Assembly: GCA_963828015.1 (NCBI GenBank)
Contig: CAWHCD010000004.1
Coordinates: 682,001-746,000 of the forward strand
DNA: 64,000 nt
Reading direction: 5' to 3'
Source of the DNA: CAVPUA01 sp963828015
GTDB taxonomy: Bacteria; Actinomycetota; Actinomycetes; Mycobacteriales; Jatrophihabitantaceae
A program made the translations under genes and the position numbers. The notes beneath the pieces were generated by a model. That model searched no databases. It worked only from the letters and a program-made list of their open reading frames with translations, and was not told where the DNA came from. This document shows positions 16,200 through 24,415 of the stretch, piece after piece. Within the stretch, counting starts at the first letter, position 1. The number at the start of each line of letters is the position of its first letter.

Positions 16200-16970
16200 A
16201 TGACGCACTCAGATCTGACGTTCGCCGCCGATCCGGTGGTCGCCGGCGCGCTCGAACTGGCTCGGGCCGCGGCCGTCGAGGTGGGCGGCTCGGACGTCGG
16301 TGAACATCTGGGGGTCACCGCTGAGGGCGAGTTCGTCGCCACGCACGCTTTCGAGACCTCCCTCGCCGGCTACCGGGGCTGGCACTGGGCCGTGACGCTG
16401 GTCCGCACGGCCGGCTCGGAGCAGGTGACCGTCGACGAGGTCGTGCTCCTGCCCGGTGATTCCGCCCTGCGGGCCCCCGCCTGGGTGCCGTGGAGCGAGC
16501 GGATGCGTCCGGGCGACCTGAGCCCGGGCGACCTCGCCCCGACCACCCCCGACGACCGCCGCCTCGTCGCCGCGTACACCCTCTCCGACGATCCGGCCGT
16601 CGAAGAGGTGGCCTTCGAGCTCGGGTTGGGTCGGGTTCGGGTCATGTCGCGCGATGGTCGACTCGACGCGGCCGAGCGCTGGTACGAGGGCGATCAAGGG
16701 CCGGACACGCCGATGGCCAAGCAGGCGCCGGCGCCCTGTGGCACCTGCGGGTTCTACCTGCCGTTGGCCGGCGTACTGCGGGCCGGCTTCGGGGCGTGCG
16801 GCAACGAGCTGTCCAACTCCGACGGACGAGTCGTCAGCGTCGAGCACGGTTGCGGGGCGCACTCGGAGGTCGTCGTCGATTCGCCATCACTGGCCACGCC
16901 GGTCGGTGAGGTCTATGACGACGGTGAGGTCGTCGAAATCGATCGGTTGGCCGATCCGATCGATGGCTAG
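16200..16970 (+). CDS. DUF3027 family protein
   Basis: 256 residues, soluble, cytoplasmic. Matches the actinobacterial DUF3027 layout: VTAEGEFVATHAFETSLAGYRGWHWAVTL near the N-terminus, LLPGDSALRAPAWVPWSERMRPGDLSPGD in the middle, and a C-terminal cysteine set CGTCGFYLPLAG, GACGNELS, HGCGAHSE that could bind zinc. No function is established for the family that I know. The ATG at 16200 is chosen; an upstream in-frame ATG at 16167 would place the start only 17 bases from the divergent transporter start. It lies in the same futalosine-adjacent neighbourhood as in other actinobacteria. The stop overlaps the convergent DUF2530 gene by four bases. Confidence 0.88.
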   Translation: MTHSDLTFAADPVVAGALELARAAAVEVGGSDVGEHLGVTAEGEFVATHAFETSLAGYRGWHWAVTLVRTAGSEQVTVDEVVLLPGDSALRAPAWVPWSERMRPGDLSPGDLAPTTPDDRRLVAAYTLSDDPAVEEVAFELGLGRVRVMSRDGRLDAAERWYEGDQGPDTPMAKQAPAPCGTCGFYLPLAGVLRAGFGACGNELSNSDGRVVSVEHGCGAHSEVVVDSPSLATPVGEVYDDGEVVEIDRLADPIDG

Positions 16971-17203
16971 ATAGTGCGCCCCATCGCCCGATGGCGGCGC
17001 ATGAGCGCGTAACCGGCCAGGCCCAGCAACCAGCCGCACAGGCAGGTCCAGAGCCAGACCCGATGGCCGTGCGCGCCCAGCCAGTTGTAGAACGGCAGCA
17101 GCACGAGGAAGCCGAGCAGGAACAGTCCCGTGCCCACAGCGATGAACGGGGTCGAGTTGACCTGAACCGGCGCCGGTGGCTCGACGGGTTCGCGGTCGGC
17201 CAT
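16967..17203 (-). CDS. DUF2530 family small membrane protein
   Basis: 78 residues: an acidic/proline-rich start (MADREPVEPPAPVQVN), helix one STPFIAVGTGLFLLGFLVLLPF, loop NWLGAHGHR, helix two VWLWTCLCGWLLGLAGYALM, and a basic end. This is the DUF2530 pattern of two helices around a short loop. The ATG at 17203 is preferred over an in-frame ATG at 17386, whose codons overlap the divergent chorismate enzyme out of phase. Its function is unknown. Confidence 0.8.
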   Translation of the reverse strand: MADREPVEPPAPVQVNSTPFIAVGTGLFLLGFLVLLPFYNWLGAHGHRVWLWTCLCGWLLGLAGYALMRRHRAMGRTI

Positions 17204-17237
17204 GATGCGCAGATTACGCGTTGCGGGGGGTGAGGCG

Positions 17238-19127
17238 ATGGGCGAGCTGAAAGTTATCGAGGTCGAGTCGCCGGCCTCGGTCGCCGACGTTGTCCTGGCC
17301 CTGGCCGACGAGCCCGGACTGGTCTGCCTGAGCGGAGCCGGCTGGGGGCAGAGCATGATCACCAGCCGCCCGGTCGAGGTCAGCACCGATCTCGCCGTCC
17401 TCGACCGGGACGCGCCGGGCGTCGGCTGGTTCGGCTGGTTGGGCTACGACCGCCCGCATCGCCTGGCCCGGCACGACCACCTGCTGCGCCGGGTCGGCGA
17501 CCGGTGGCAGATCGAGCTGGCCTGGACCGAGAGTCGCGCGGCGGAGTTGGAGCAGGCGCAACTGCGTTATCGCCAGGCTCTGGAGCGTCCGGGTGCCGCC
17601 GAGGAGTGGCAGGTCGGGCCGTTTCTCGGCGGGCCGCGCGACGAGCACCTGCGGGCGGTCGAGACCGCGATCGGCCTGATCCGCGACGGAGAGCTGTACC
17701 AAGTCAACGTCTGCACCCGGTTGACGGCCTCCTTCCAGGGTCGCCCGGCGGCGTTGTTCGCGGCCGCGCTGCCGGCCTTGGCCCCGCGCTACGGCGCCTA
17801 CGTGCAGGACGGCGATCGGGCCCTGGTCAGTCTGAGTCCCGAGCTGTTCGTGCACCGAGCGGGGCGCGAGGTGCGTAGCGCGCCGATCAAGGGCACCCGT
17901 CCGCGTGGAGCGTCCGGGGACGCGGGGCGCCAGCTGCGGGCATCGGCCAAGGACGTGGCCGAGAACGTCATGATCGTCGATCTGGTCCGCAACGATCTGG
18001 GCCGGGTGAGCGTCCCGGGGTCGGTACGGGCTCGCGACCTCCTCGAGCTGCAGGCCCACCCCGGCGTCTGGCACCTGGTCTCCACGGTGGGGGCGACGTT
18101 GCGCGCCGACGCGGGCGACGCCGGGCTGCTCGAGGCCATCTTCCCTCCGGGGTCAGTGACGGGAGCGCCGAAGGTGCGCGCGGTGCGCGCCATCGCCGAA
18201 CTCGAGGAGCAGCCGCGGGGGGTCTATACCGGCGCGGTGGGGTTCTCCTCTCGCGAGGAGACGGTGTTCAACGTCGCCATTCGCACCTTCGAGATCGGCG
18301 ACGGGCGCATCGAACTCGGCGTGGGCGGCGGCATCACCGTCGACAGCGTCCCGATGCTCGAATGGCAGGAGACGCGGCACAAGGCGCTGCCGTTGATCGC
18401 CGCGATCGGTGGGCGGCCGCCGGCCGGCGATCCGGTTGAGCCCGTGCCCGCGTCGCGGCTGGCCGGTGGTCTGCTCGAGACGATGCTCGCGGTCGACGGG
18501 CGGGTACTGCGGCTGGCCGATCATCTGGCCCGCATCGACCTGTCCTGCCGTGAGCTCTACGGCGCGCCCCTTCCGGCGAGCGCCGAGGCCAGAGTGCGTG
18601 AGGCGCTGCCCGCGGCCGGGCGGTGGGCGGTGCGACTGACGGTGCTTCCCGACCTCGAGATCAGTGTCGAGGCCTCGGCCGCCGTCGCGCGGACCGGCCG
18701 GCTGGAGTTGCGGACGGCGCACCGCCCCGGATGGTGGCGGCACAAGTGGGCCGATCGTTCGTGGATCACAGACGCGCAGGCGCTGTTCCTGGCCCAGGAC
18801 GGGACCGTGCTCGAGACGACGTTCGGCAACGTATTTCTCATCGACGCCGCCGGTGGCTTGATCACACCGCCGCTGCGCGATGACCTGCTGCCGGGGGTCA
18901 CTCGCCGGGCGTTGCTCGATCTGGCCCGTGATCAGGGGCGCGCGGTCCAGCTGCGGGGATTCACCCTCGACGAGCTACTCGGTGCCGCCGCCGTCGTGAG
19001 CTCGAGCAGTCTTTCCGGGCTCCGGGCGATCGAGACGGTGAACGGCGCCGCCCTGGGCCGGCGCGACGCCGACGTGCGGGAACTGGCGACTCAGTTGGGT
19101 TTCGGCTCGGCAACCGCCAATAGTTAG
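17238..19127 (+). CDS. pabB: Aminodeoxychorismate synthase component I fused to a class IV aminotransferase (ADC lyase-like)
   Basis: 629 residues with two enzymes of p-aminobenzoate/folate synthesis. Residues ~1-395 are a chorismate-binding domain: DGELYQVNVCTRLT, SPELFVHRAG, IKGTRPRGAS (the PabB-type lysine), DLVRNDLGRVS, PPGSVTGAPKVRA and GVGGGITVDS. Residues ~410-629 are a PLP aminotransferase class IV/ADC lyase domain: GLLETMLAVDG, HKWADRSWITDAQALFL (catalytic lysine region), ETTFGNVFLI and LLPGVTRRALL. Aminodeoxychorismate made by the first half would be cleaved by the second to PABA. The ATG at 17238 has GGGGTGAGG upstream. The TAG stop lies within a palindrome ahead of the MarR gene. 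Confidence 0.9.
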   Translation: MGELKVIEVESPASVADVVLALADEPGLVCLSGAGWGQSMITSRPVEVSTDLAVLDRDAPGVGWFGWLGYDRPHRLARHDHLLRRVGDRWQIELAWTESRAAELEQAQLRYRQALERPGAAEEWQVGPFLGGPRDEHLRAVETAIGLIRDGELYQVNVCTRLTASFQGRPAALFAAALPALAPRYGAYVQDGDRALVSLSPELFVHRAGREVRSAPIKGTRPRGASGDAGRQLRASAKDVAENVMIVDLVRNDLGRVSVPGSVRARDLLELQAHPGVWHLVSTVGATLRADAGDAGLLEAIFPPGSVTGAPKVRAVRAIAELEEQPRGVYTGAVGFSSREETVFNVAIRTFEIGDGRIELGVGGGITVDSVPMLEWQETRHKALPLIAAIGGRPPAGDPVEPVPASRLAGGLLETMLAVDGRVLRLADHLARIDLSCRELYGAPLPASAEARVREALPAAGRWAVRLTVLPDLEISVEASAAVARTGRLELRTAHRPGWWRHKWADRSWITDAQALFLAQDGTVLETTFGNVFLIDAAGGLITPPLRDDLLPGVTRRALLDLARDQGRAVQLRGFTLDELLGAAAVVSSSSLSGLRAIETVNGAALGRRDADVRELATQLGFGSATANS

Positions 19128-19140
19128 CTAATCTACGTCA
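19121..19140 (+). promoter_or_regulatory. Palindrome before the MarR gene (candidate operator)
   Basis: TTAGCTAA at 19124-19131 is a perfect 8-bp palindrome in the wider ATAGTTAGCTAATCTA, 9 bases before the MarR start. AT-rich TTAG/CTAA palindromes are typical of MarR-family sites, so autoregulation is a fair guess. It overlaps the stop codon of the upstream gene. Confidence 0.4.
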
Positions 19141-19575
19141 ATGTCTCAGCCGTCGGACGATCCAGCCGAGCTCGCGTCGGCCCTGCGCACGTCGCTGGTG
19201 CGTATCGCCCGCACGATCCGCCAGCAGCAATCGGACTCCGCTCTGACGCTCGGTCCGCTGTCGGCCCTGGGCACGCTATCGCGCCAGGGCCCGATGAGTC
19301 TCGGAGAGCTGGCCGTGGCCGAACGGGTCAAGCCGCCGTCCATGACCAAGATCGTCGGCAGCCTCGAGGAGCTGGGTTACGTCGAGCGGCGCGCGCATCC
19401 CACGGATCGTCGCTCGTCGGTCATCGTGGTGTCCGACTCCGGCCGCGCCCTGCTCGACTCCGAACGGCGGGTGCGCGACGAGTGGCTGACGCGGCATCTG
19501 ACCAGTCTCGAACCGGCCGACCGGGCCGCACTGGCCCAGCTGCTGCCGATCCTGGATCGGTTGTCCGGGCCGTAG
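19141..19575 (+). CDS. MarR family transcriptional regulator
   Basis: 144 residues. Winged-helix layout: LGPLSALGTLSRQGPMSLGELAVAERV (helices 2-3), PPSMTKIVGSLEELGYVERRAHPTDRRSSVIVVSDSGRALL, with the recognition helix and the characteristic wing DRRSS. Dimerisation helices lie at both ends. It binds DNA as a dimer and usually loses affinity on binding a small phenolic or other ligand, or on cysteine oxidation; there is no cysteine here, so a ligand is more likely. It lies 13 bases after the PABA gene and 10 before the RNA methyltransferase, so it may share their transcript. A palindrome sits just before its start. Confidence 0.9.
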   Translation: MSQPSDDPAELASALRTSLVRIARTIRQQQSDSALTLGPLSALGTLSRQGPMSLGELAVAERVKPPSMTKIVGSLEELGYVERRAHPTDRRSSVIVVSDSGRALLDSERRVRDEWLTRHLTSLEPADRAALAQLLPILDRLSGP

Positions 19576-19585
19576 GGTTGGCCGG

Positions 19586-20365
19586 ATGCGGCTCGTGCAG
19601 ATCAGCGATCCGGCCGATCCACGACTCGATGACTTTCGTGATCTCACTGACGCCGATGTGCGAATCGACCGCCGTGGGGTGGTGATCGCCGAAGGGGTCA
19701 ACGTCGTCGAACGGCTGGCCACCTCGGCCTACCGCATCCGTGCCGTAGCCGCGGTGCCCGCCCGGGCCGAGGCGTTGCGCCCCGTCCTCGATCCGTTGGA
19801 CGTCGAGGTCTTCGTCGTCGACAAGTGGACCTTGTCGGAGGTGGCCGGGTTTCGGGTCACCCGCGGCGTACTGGCCTCGGCCGACCGCCCAATCGCGGTG
19901 CCGGCGGCCGAACTGGTTGCGGGCGCGTCCCGGATCGCCGTCCTGGAAGGGCTCAACGACTTCGAGAACCTGGGCGCCCTGTTCCGCAACGCGGCGGCGT
20001 TCGGGATCGATGCGGTGCTGCTCGATCCGCGCACGGCCGATCCGCTCTATCGGCGCAGCGTGCGGGTCTCGATGGGTTACGTCCTGCGCGTGCCGTTCGC
20101 GGTACTGCCCGGGGACTGGCCAGAATCCCTTGCTGTGCTTGAGGATTTTCAGATCCTGGCGCTGACGCCGCGGGTTGGCGCGACGGACCTGCGCGAGGTT
20201 GGCCGCCCGCCGCGCTGGGCGGTGCTCCTCGGTGCCGAAGGGCCCGGTCTGAGCGAGGCGGCCTTGGCCCGAGCCGATCAGCGGGTGCGCATTCCGATGG
20301 CCGGCGGGGTCGACTCGCTCAACGTGGCCACGGCGGCAGCGGTGGCCTTCGCCGCGCTCACCTAG
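19586..20365 (+). CDS. TrmH/SpoU family RNA 2'-O-methyltransferase
   Basis: 259 residues. The C-terminal SPOUT domain has all three signatures: AVLEGLNDFENLGALFRNAAAFG (motif 1), WAVLLGAEGPGLS (motif 2) and VRIPMAGGVDSLNVATAAAVA (motif 3, knot). The N-terminal ~100 residues form the substrate-binding region (GVVIAEGVNVVERLA). It should methylate the 2'-hydroxyl of a ribose in rRNA or tRNA; which site is not evident. It follows the MarR gene by 10 bases. A 7-bp GC hairpin (20395-20427) lies downstream before the convergent UbiA-like gene. Confidence 0.92.
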   Translation: MRLVQISDPADPRLDDFRDLTDADVRIDRRGVVIAEGVNVVERLATSAYRIRAVAAVPARAEALRPVLDPLDVEVFVVDKWTLSEVAGFRVTRGVLASADRPIAVPAAELVAGASRIAVLEGLNDFENLGALFRNAAAFGIDAVLLDPRTADPLYRRSVRVSMGYVLRVPFAVLPGDWPESLAVLEDFQILALTPRVGATDLREVGRPPRWAVLLGAEGPGLSEAALARADQRVRIPMAGGVDSLNVATAAAVAFAALT

Positions 20366-20394
20366 CGTCCGGGAGCGCGGCGGCCGATGACGCG

Positions 20395-20427
20395 GGCGGG
20401 CGTCGTGGTCGGCGTGTCGTGCCCGCC
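20395..20427. terminator. GC hairpin between convergent genes
   Basis: GGCGGGC (20395-20401) pairs with GCCCGCC (20421-20427) over a 19-base loop, between the RNA methyltransferase and the UbiA-like gene. No T-run. A modest candidate. Confidence 0.35.
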
Positions 20428-20449
20428 AGGGTCCACGGTCGGCGCGGCC

Positions 20450-21277
20450 TTAGCTCAGGTGGCCCGAGGTCGCGGCTAGAAATGCGATGTCCAGAGCCGC
20501 CAGCGCCATGATGGCGACGAAGGTCGAAGGCGCGGACGGATGGCGCAGCCGATTCGGCACGGCGCTCACCACGACCAGGACGACCACCAGCAGCGAGATC
20601 CAATCGGCGGCGCTCGGACTTCCTGGGGCGGCGAGAGTGATCAAGGTGGTCGAGACGATCAGCAGGGCGGCCGCTGTGAGCACCGAGGTCCGCGGCCCGA
20701 CCCGGTGCGGCCACCCGCGAACGCCGGTCTCACGGTCGGCATCCAGATCGGGCAGGACGTTGGCGATATGCGCCGCGACCCCGAGGCAGGCCCCGGCGGC
20801 AATCGCCCACCAGCCGGCCAGCCGCGGCTCGGGCAACGCCAGCGTGGCGATGGCCGGCAACGCCCCGAACGCGAGTGCGTAGGGCAGCCACGAGATGACC
20901 GTCGCCTTGAGCCCGAGGTTGTAGGCCCACCCACAACCGACCGCCGCGAGGTGGAGCAGACCGGCCCGCCAGCCGAGCAGGAGCGAGAGGGTCACGGTCG
21001 CGACCAGGGCCAGGGCGATCGCGATATCCACCGTTCTTGTCGGCACATTCTCACTGGCCACCGGTTTGTCGGTTCGCCCGACGTAGGCGTCGCGCCTGGC
21101 GTCGATGCGATCGTTCGACCAGCCGATCGAGAGCTGCCCGGCCAGTACGGCGGCGGCGAGCAGCAGGCACCGTCCGGCCGTGTTCCCGGCCACCGCGCCC
21201 AACACGCCGATGAAGATCGTCACCGCCGCACAGGGCGCCGGGTGGCATGACCCGATCAGGGCCCTGACGGTCTTCAA
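20450..21277 (-). CDS. UbiA family prenyltransferase-like membrane protein
   Basis: 275 residues with about eight membrane helices. Both aspartate-rich motifs of UbiA prenyltransferases are present: WSNDRIDARRDAYVGRTDKP (NDxxD type, ~residue 65) and NVLPDLDADRETGVRGWP (DxxxD type, ~residue 190), which bind prenyl diphosphate through Mg2+. The aromatic acceptor is unknown; this is not clearly MenA. The start is a TTG at 21277 that overlaps the stop of the adenine methyltransferase (TTGA), implying coupled translation; the longer frame upstream reads the methyltransferase out of phase. Confidence 0.82.
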   Translation of the reverse strand: MKTVRALIGSCHPAPCAAVTIFIGVLGAVAGNTAGRCLLLAAAVLAGQLSIGWSNDRIDARRDAYVGRTDKPVASENVPTRTVDIAIALALVATVTLSLLLGWRAGLLHLAAVGCGWAYNLGLKATVISWLPYALAFGALPAIATLALPEPRLAGWWAIAAGACLGVAAHIANVLPDLDADRETGVRGWPHRVGPRTSVLTAAALLIVSTTLITLAAPGSPSAADWISLLVVVLVVVSAVPNRLRHPSAPSTFVAIMALAALDIAFLAATSGHLS

Positions 21278-22335
21278 GTCGACTGGTCGGCCGCGACCGC
21301 CGCGGCCATCCGGCTGATCTTCGTGGCCGGGCCGCTGAGCACCACGTACTCCGTGTTGCGGGTGTGGCTGACCGCCCCGACCTTCTCGCCGGTCGGATTG
21401 AAGATTCCGATCAAGGCGCCGACATAGCGCTTGGAGTCGAAGGACAGCACCTCGACCGGTTCTCCGCGGGCGACACACATCTCGACCAGGTCGGCCAGCG
21501 CGACGAATCCCTCGTTGGAGAAGCTGACCATCACCACCTCGGCGTCCACCGTCTTGATCACTTGGGCCAGCGCGCCGGGCATCTCGCGAGTGGCGTTGAA
21601 GATGCTCTTGGTTTCCGGGTCGCGGCTGTCGATGCGCTTGCAGGCCACGCCGTAGTGCTCCGGCTCGTCCCAGCGGATCAGGGTCTCCCAGACGTGGTAG
21701 TTGGTGAAGTAGCGATGCTGGTTGTAGGGCGGGTCCAGGTAGGCCAGGTCGACGGCGGGCAGGTCAGGGACCAGCGCCACGGCGTCGCCCCGCAGCGCGA
21801 CGCCGGCGCCGGGTGTGAACACCGGCACCTTCAGCCGGAGATCCTTGGTGGCGCGCGGGGCCCACTGCTTGAGGTAGGCCATCTGCAGCCCCACGGTCGA
21901 GTCGACCGCGTCGGCGGCCTCCATGAGCGAGGTCAGCAGCACCGGGCGCAGCCAGCTATCGCCGTAGAACTCCTCGATCCCGTCGCGGATGGCGTCGACC
22001 CGCATGCCGTTCTTCGGCTGGAAGTAGCGACTGTCCTCGCAGAATGCCCTGGTGAAATAACCTCGTCTGGGTTCCAGCCGCTCGAGTTGGACGATCGCCG
22101 CCTCGACCTCGGCGACGTCAGCCACCGCGGCGTCGATCTCGACGTAGCACTGGGCCAGCACCTCGCTGTAGGTCGCGAGGTCGACCGCCGTGACCTGCCC
22201 ACCCCGGCGGCAGAACTCCTGGGCCACTCGCGTCGTGCCGGTGAACAGGTCGAGTGCAGTGCGCGCCCCGCTGGCGGCGAACAGGGTGCCGAGGGTCGGC
22301 ACGAGCGTCCGCTTGCTGCCCAGGTACTTGATCAC
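21274..22335 (-). CDS. N6-adenine-specific DNA methyltransferase (D12 class), orphan
   Basis: 353 residues. N-terminal MIKYLGSKRTLVPTLG is the D12 (Dam/FokI-type) opening, followed by SAM-binding LDLFTGTTRVAQEFCRRGG and, around residue 205, the catalytic DPPYNQHRYFTNYHVWETL. It should methylate adenine in a short DNA motif. No restriction endonuclease or specificity subunit is adjacent, so it appears solitary; epigenetic regulation or phage defence remnants are possible roles. It is the first gene before the UbiA-like gene, with overlapping stop and start. GTG start at 22335. It is divergent from the ArsR operon with 100 bases between starts. Confidence 0.87.
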   Translation of the reverse strand: MIKYLGSKRTLVPTLGTLFAASGARTALDLFTGTTRVAQEFCRRGGQVTAVDLATYSEVLAQCYVEIDAAVADVAEVEAAIVQLERLEPRRGYFTRAFCEDSRYFQPKNGMRVDAIRDGIEEFYGDSWLRPVLLTSLMEAADAVDSTVGLQMAYLKQWAPRATKDLRLKVPVFTPGAGVALRGDAVALVPDLPAVDLAYLDPPYNQHRYFTNYHVWETLIRWDEPEHYGVACKRIDSRDPETKSIFNATREMPGALAQVIKTVDAEVVMVSFSNEGFVALADLVEMCVARGEPVEVLSFDSKRYVGALIGIFNPTGEKVGAVSHTRNTEYVVLSGPATKISRMAAAVAADQST

Positions 22336-22396
22336 CGCGCACCCGACATGGCCCCATCATCTCCCGCTGGCGCTTGACAGGACGGCAAGCAACCCT

Positions 22397-22423
22397 CATA
22401 TTTAACGAGTCAGTTATTTAATG
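22397..22423 (+). promoter_or_regulatory. AT-rich dyad before the ArsR gene (candidate operator/promoter)
   Basis: TTTAAC (22401) and GTTATTTAA (22413) flank a six-base centre, an imperfect dyad (TAAC/GTTA exact), in an AT-rich island unusual for this genome. It ends right at the Shine-Dalgarno GAAGAGG of the ArsR gene. ArsR-type self-repression is the likely use. Confidence 0.35.
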
Positions 22424-22435
22424 AAGAGGTTAAAC

Positions 22436-22777
22436 ATGGCGGAAGACCGGCTCAGCGTGATCTTCGCGGCGCTGGCCGACCCCACGCGGCGGGCGATCCT
22501 GACCCGGCTGGCCGACGGCGACGCCACCGTGCTGGAACTGGCCGAACCGTTCGCCATCAGCCTGCCGGCGATCTCGCGGCACCTGAAGGTGCTCGAGCGG
22601 GCCGGTCTGATCTCACGCAGCCGCTCGGCGCAATGGCGCTCGAGCACGTTGCAGGCGCAGCCGCTGGCCGAAGCCGTGGGCTGGATGGAGCAGTACCGCC
22701 GCTTCTGGGACACGAACTTCGATCGACTCGACGCCCACCTGCGTCGAGTCACTGAACAAGGAAAGGCACAGAAATGA
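22436..22777 (+). CDS. ArsR family transcriptional repressor
   Basis: 113 residues. Winged helix: IFAALADPTRRAILTRLADGDATVLELAEPF, then SLPAISRHLKVLERAGLISRSRSAQWRSSTLQAQPL. It lacks the ELCVC metal-binding helix of classical ArsR/SmtB, so it is probably not a metal sensor. GAAGAGG seven bases upstream fixes the ATG at 22436 (an in-frame ATG at 22421 is inside that site). The stop overlaps the SRPBCC gene (ATGA), a pairing very common in actinobacteria where the regulator controls its SRPBCC partner. An AT-rich dyad lies just upstream. Confidence 0.9.
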   Translation: MAEDRLSVIFAALADPTRRAILTRLADGDATVLELAEPFAISLPAISRHLKVLERAGLISRSRSAQWRSSTLQAQPLAEAVGWMEQYRRFWDTNFDRLDAHLRRVTEQGKAQK

Positions 22778-23235
22778 CCGAAAATGTTGAAGAATTGGCC
22801 ATCACCCGAGTGTTCGACGCGCCGCGTCCGCTCGTCTACCAGGCCTTCGTCGACCCCGACCAGCTCGCAGCCTGGTTCGGCCCGGTGGGCTGGTCGGTGC
22901 CGCGCGGAACCGTGCACATAGAGGCGAGAGTCGGGGGCCGGCAGAGCTTCACGATGGTCAACGACGACGACCCGAGTCAGGCCTCGCCGGTGGACGCGAC
23001 GTTCACCGAGGTCATCGAGAACGAACTGCTGGTCGGCCGTCAGATCGCCGAGAACGTGGCCGGGGCGGACGGCCCGGTCGAGTTCTACCTGCGCCTGGAG
23101 TTTCACGACGAGGGCGAGGGCAAGACCCGGCTCGAGCTGCGCCAGGGCCCGTACACGCCCGAGATCCTGAGCGGTGCGCTCGAAGGTTGGGGCAGCTCGT
23201 TCACCAAGCTCGACGAGTTGCTGGCCGCGGCCTGA
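22774..23235 (+). CDS. SRPBCC (AHSA1-like) domain protein
   Basis: 153 residues with the START/Bet v1-like fold: ITRVFDAPRPLVYQAFVDPDQLAAWFGPVGWSV at the N-terminus, central beta strands (FYLRLEFHDEGEGKTRLELRQGPY), and the long C-terminal helix GALEGWGSSFTKLDELLA. These domains hold hydrophobic ligands; the specific ligand is unknown. Translation is coupled to the ArsR repressor by an ATGA overlap, so the two probably form a sensor/effector pair. A hairpin terminator follows at 23239-23278. Confidence 0.9.
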   Translation: MTENVEELAITRVFDAPRPLVYQAFVDPDQLAAWFGPVGWSVPRGTVHIEARVGGRQSFTMVNDDDPSQASPVDATFTEVIENELLVGRQIAENVAGADGPVEFYLRLEFHDEGEGKTRLELRQGPYTPEILSGALEGWGSSFTKLDELLAAA

Positions 23236-23238
23236 GCA

Positions 23239-23278
23239 GTGGTGCGAGTCGGCCGTCCTGGCGACCTCGCCGCACCAC
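23239..23278. terminator. Hairpin between the SRPBCC and CapA genes
   Basis: GTGGTGCG (23239-23246) pairs perfectly with CGCACCAC (23271-23278); GAG/CTC inside the loop can extend it past a small bulge. It starts four bases after the SRPBCC stop, between convergent genes. Confidence 0.6.
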
Positions 23279-23296
23279 CGCGCCCGCCGATCCAGG

Positions 23297-24415
23297 TCAG
23301 GCCGGCGGCGTCGCGGCCAGGGCGGCACAGCCCCGCGCGGTCGCCCACTCGGCGTTGATGTGGGCGGCCACGTCGCCGGTGGCCGGCACCGGGACCCCGG
23401 TCGCGTCCAGCCGTGAGGGCGAGAACGCGTCGCTGACGACCTTTCCGTCGCGGAAGGTCAACGTCAGCACGCCGTTGTCGTCCTGGTCGTTGCCGAACGA
23501 CATCCACCACAGGTAGTTGCCCAGCCCGTAGGCGACGTAGACCCCATCTGGACGCCAGCCCGCCCCCTGCAGTACGTGGGCGTGGGTGCCGATCACCGCG
23601 GTGGCCCCGGCGGCGGCCAGTTGGGCCGCGAGCGTGCGCTGATCGCTGTTCGGGCAGGTGTCGTACTCGGTGCCCCAGTGGATGTAGGTGATCACGACGT
23701 CCCCAGCGGCCTTGGCGGCTTGCACGGCGGAGATGAGCTGAGGTGAGAACGCGTTCGCGATCCCGGGGGAGGTGGCGCCGGCGGAGAAGTGGGCCAGCGT
23801 CTCGTCCTGCACCTGGCTGGCGGCGATCACCGCGATCCGGGTGCCGCGCACGGTCGTGACGTACGGCGCGTAGGCCTGCGCCGCGTTGGCGCCGATGCCG
23901 ACGACCGGAAACTGGGACGCGCTGATCGCGGCGAGCGTGTCGGCCAGGCCCGACGCGCCGTAGTCCGCGCCGTGATTGTTGGCCATGGTCGCGATATCGA
24001 CGCCGGCATCGCGCAGGGCGGTGAACGCGGTCGGTGGCGCCCGGAAGGTGAACGACTTGTTCTGCTGATCGCCGGCGGTGGTGATCGCGGTCTCGAGGTT
24101 GACCATGGTCAGGTCGGCGGCGCTGATCACCGGCTGGGCCACCCCGAACGCGGTGCTCGGATCGGTGGCCAATCGCGTCGCGGTGCGGTCGGCGAAGTTG
24201 ACGTCCCCGGCGAAGGCGAACGTGAACTCACCCGGCGGCCGCGTGTCGGTCGGGATGGGGGCGGGCGAGCTGGTGGCCGCGGAACTCGGGGCGGCGCTAC
24301 TCGACGCGGGGCTGACCGGAGTCCGCTGAGTCGCCGGGTGTCCGGCACTGCAGGCGGTGCCCACCAGCAGCAACAGGATGGCCGGCCCGATGGCCCATCG
24401 CGGCACGGCGTTCAC
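23297..24415 (-). CDS. CapA family metallophosphatase-like lipoprotein
   Basis: 372 residues. The N-terminus PRWAIGPAILLLLVG followed by TACSAG is a lipoprotein signal with cysteine acceptor; a serine/alanine/proline linker (~30-65) follows. The rest is the CapA/poly-gamma-glutamate synthesis fold: TFAFAGDVNF, TMVNLETAIT, TMANNHGADYG, VVITYIHWGTEYD and IGTHAHVLQGAGW, the metal-binding histidines and aspartates of the calcineurin-like family. It is exported and lipid-anchored; its substrate is unknown, since no CapB/CapC genes are nearby. The GTG at 24415 overlaps the stop of the upstream gene (GTGA). Confidence 0.85.
   Translation of the reverse strand: MNAVPRWAIGPAILLLLVGTACSAGHPATQRTPVSPASSSAAPSSAATSSPAPIPTDTRPPGEFTFAFAGDVNFADRTATRLATDPSTAFGVAQPVISAADLTMVNLETAITTAGDQQNKSFTFRAPPTAFTALRDAGVDIATMANNHGADYGASGLADTLAAISASQFPVVGIGANAAQAYAPYVTTVRGTRIAVIAASQVQDETLAHFSAGATSPGIANAFSPQLISAVQAAKAAGDVVITYIHWGTEYDTCPNSDQRTLAAQLAAAGATAVIGTHAHVLQGAGWRPDGVYVAYGLGNYLWWMSFGNDQDDNGVLTLTFRDGKVVSDAFSPSRLDATGVPVPATGDVAAHINAEWATARGCAALAATPPA

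Noticed and set aside
23340..23356. CGCCCACTCGGCGTT inside the CapA gene, resembling the four-box repeat
   Set aside because: Only one box is present, it encodes conserved-looking codons, and no partner boxes with the 19/21/19 spacing exist.
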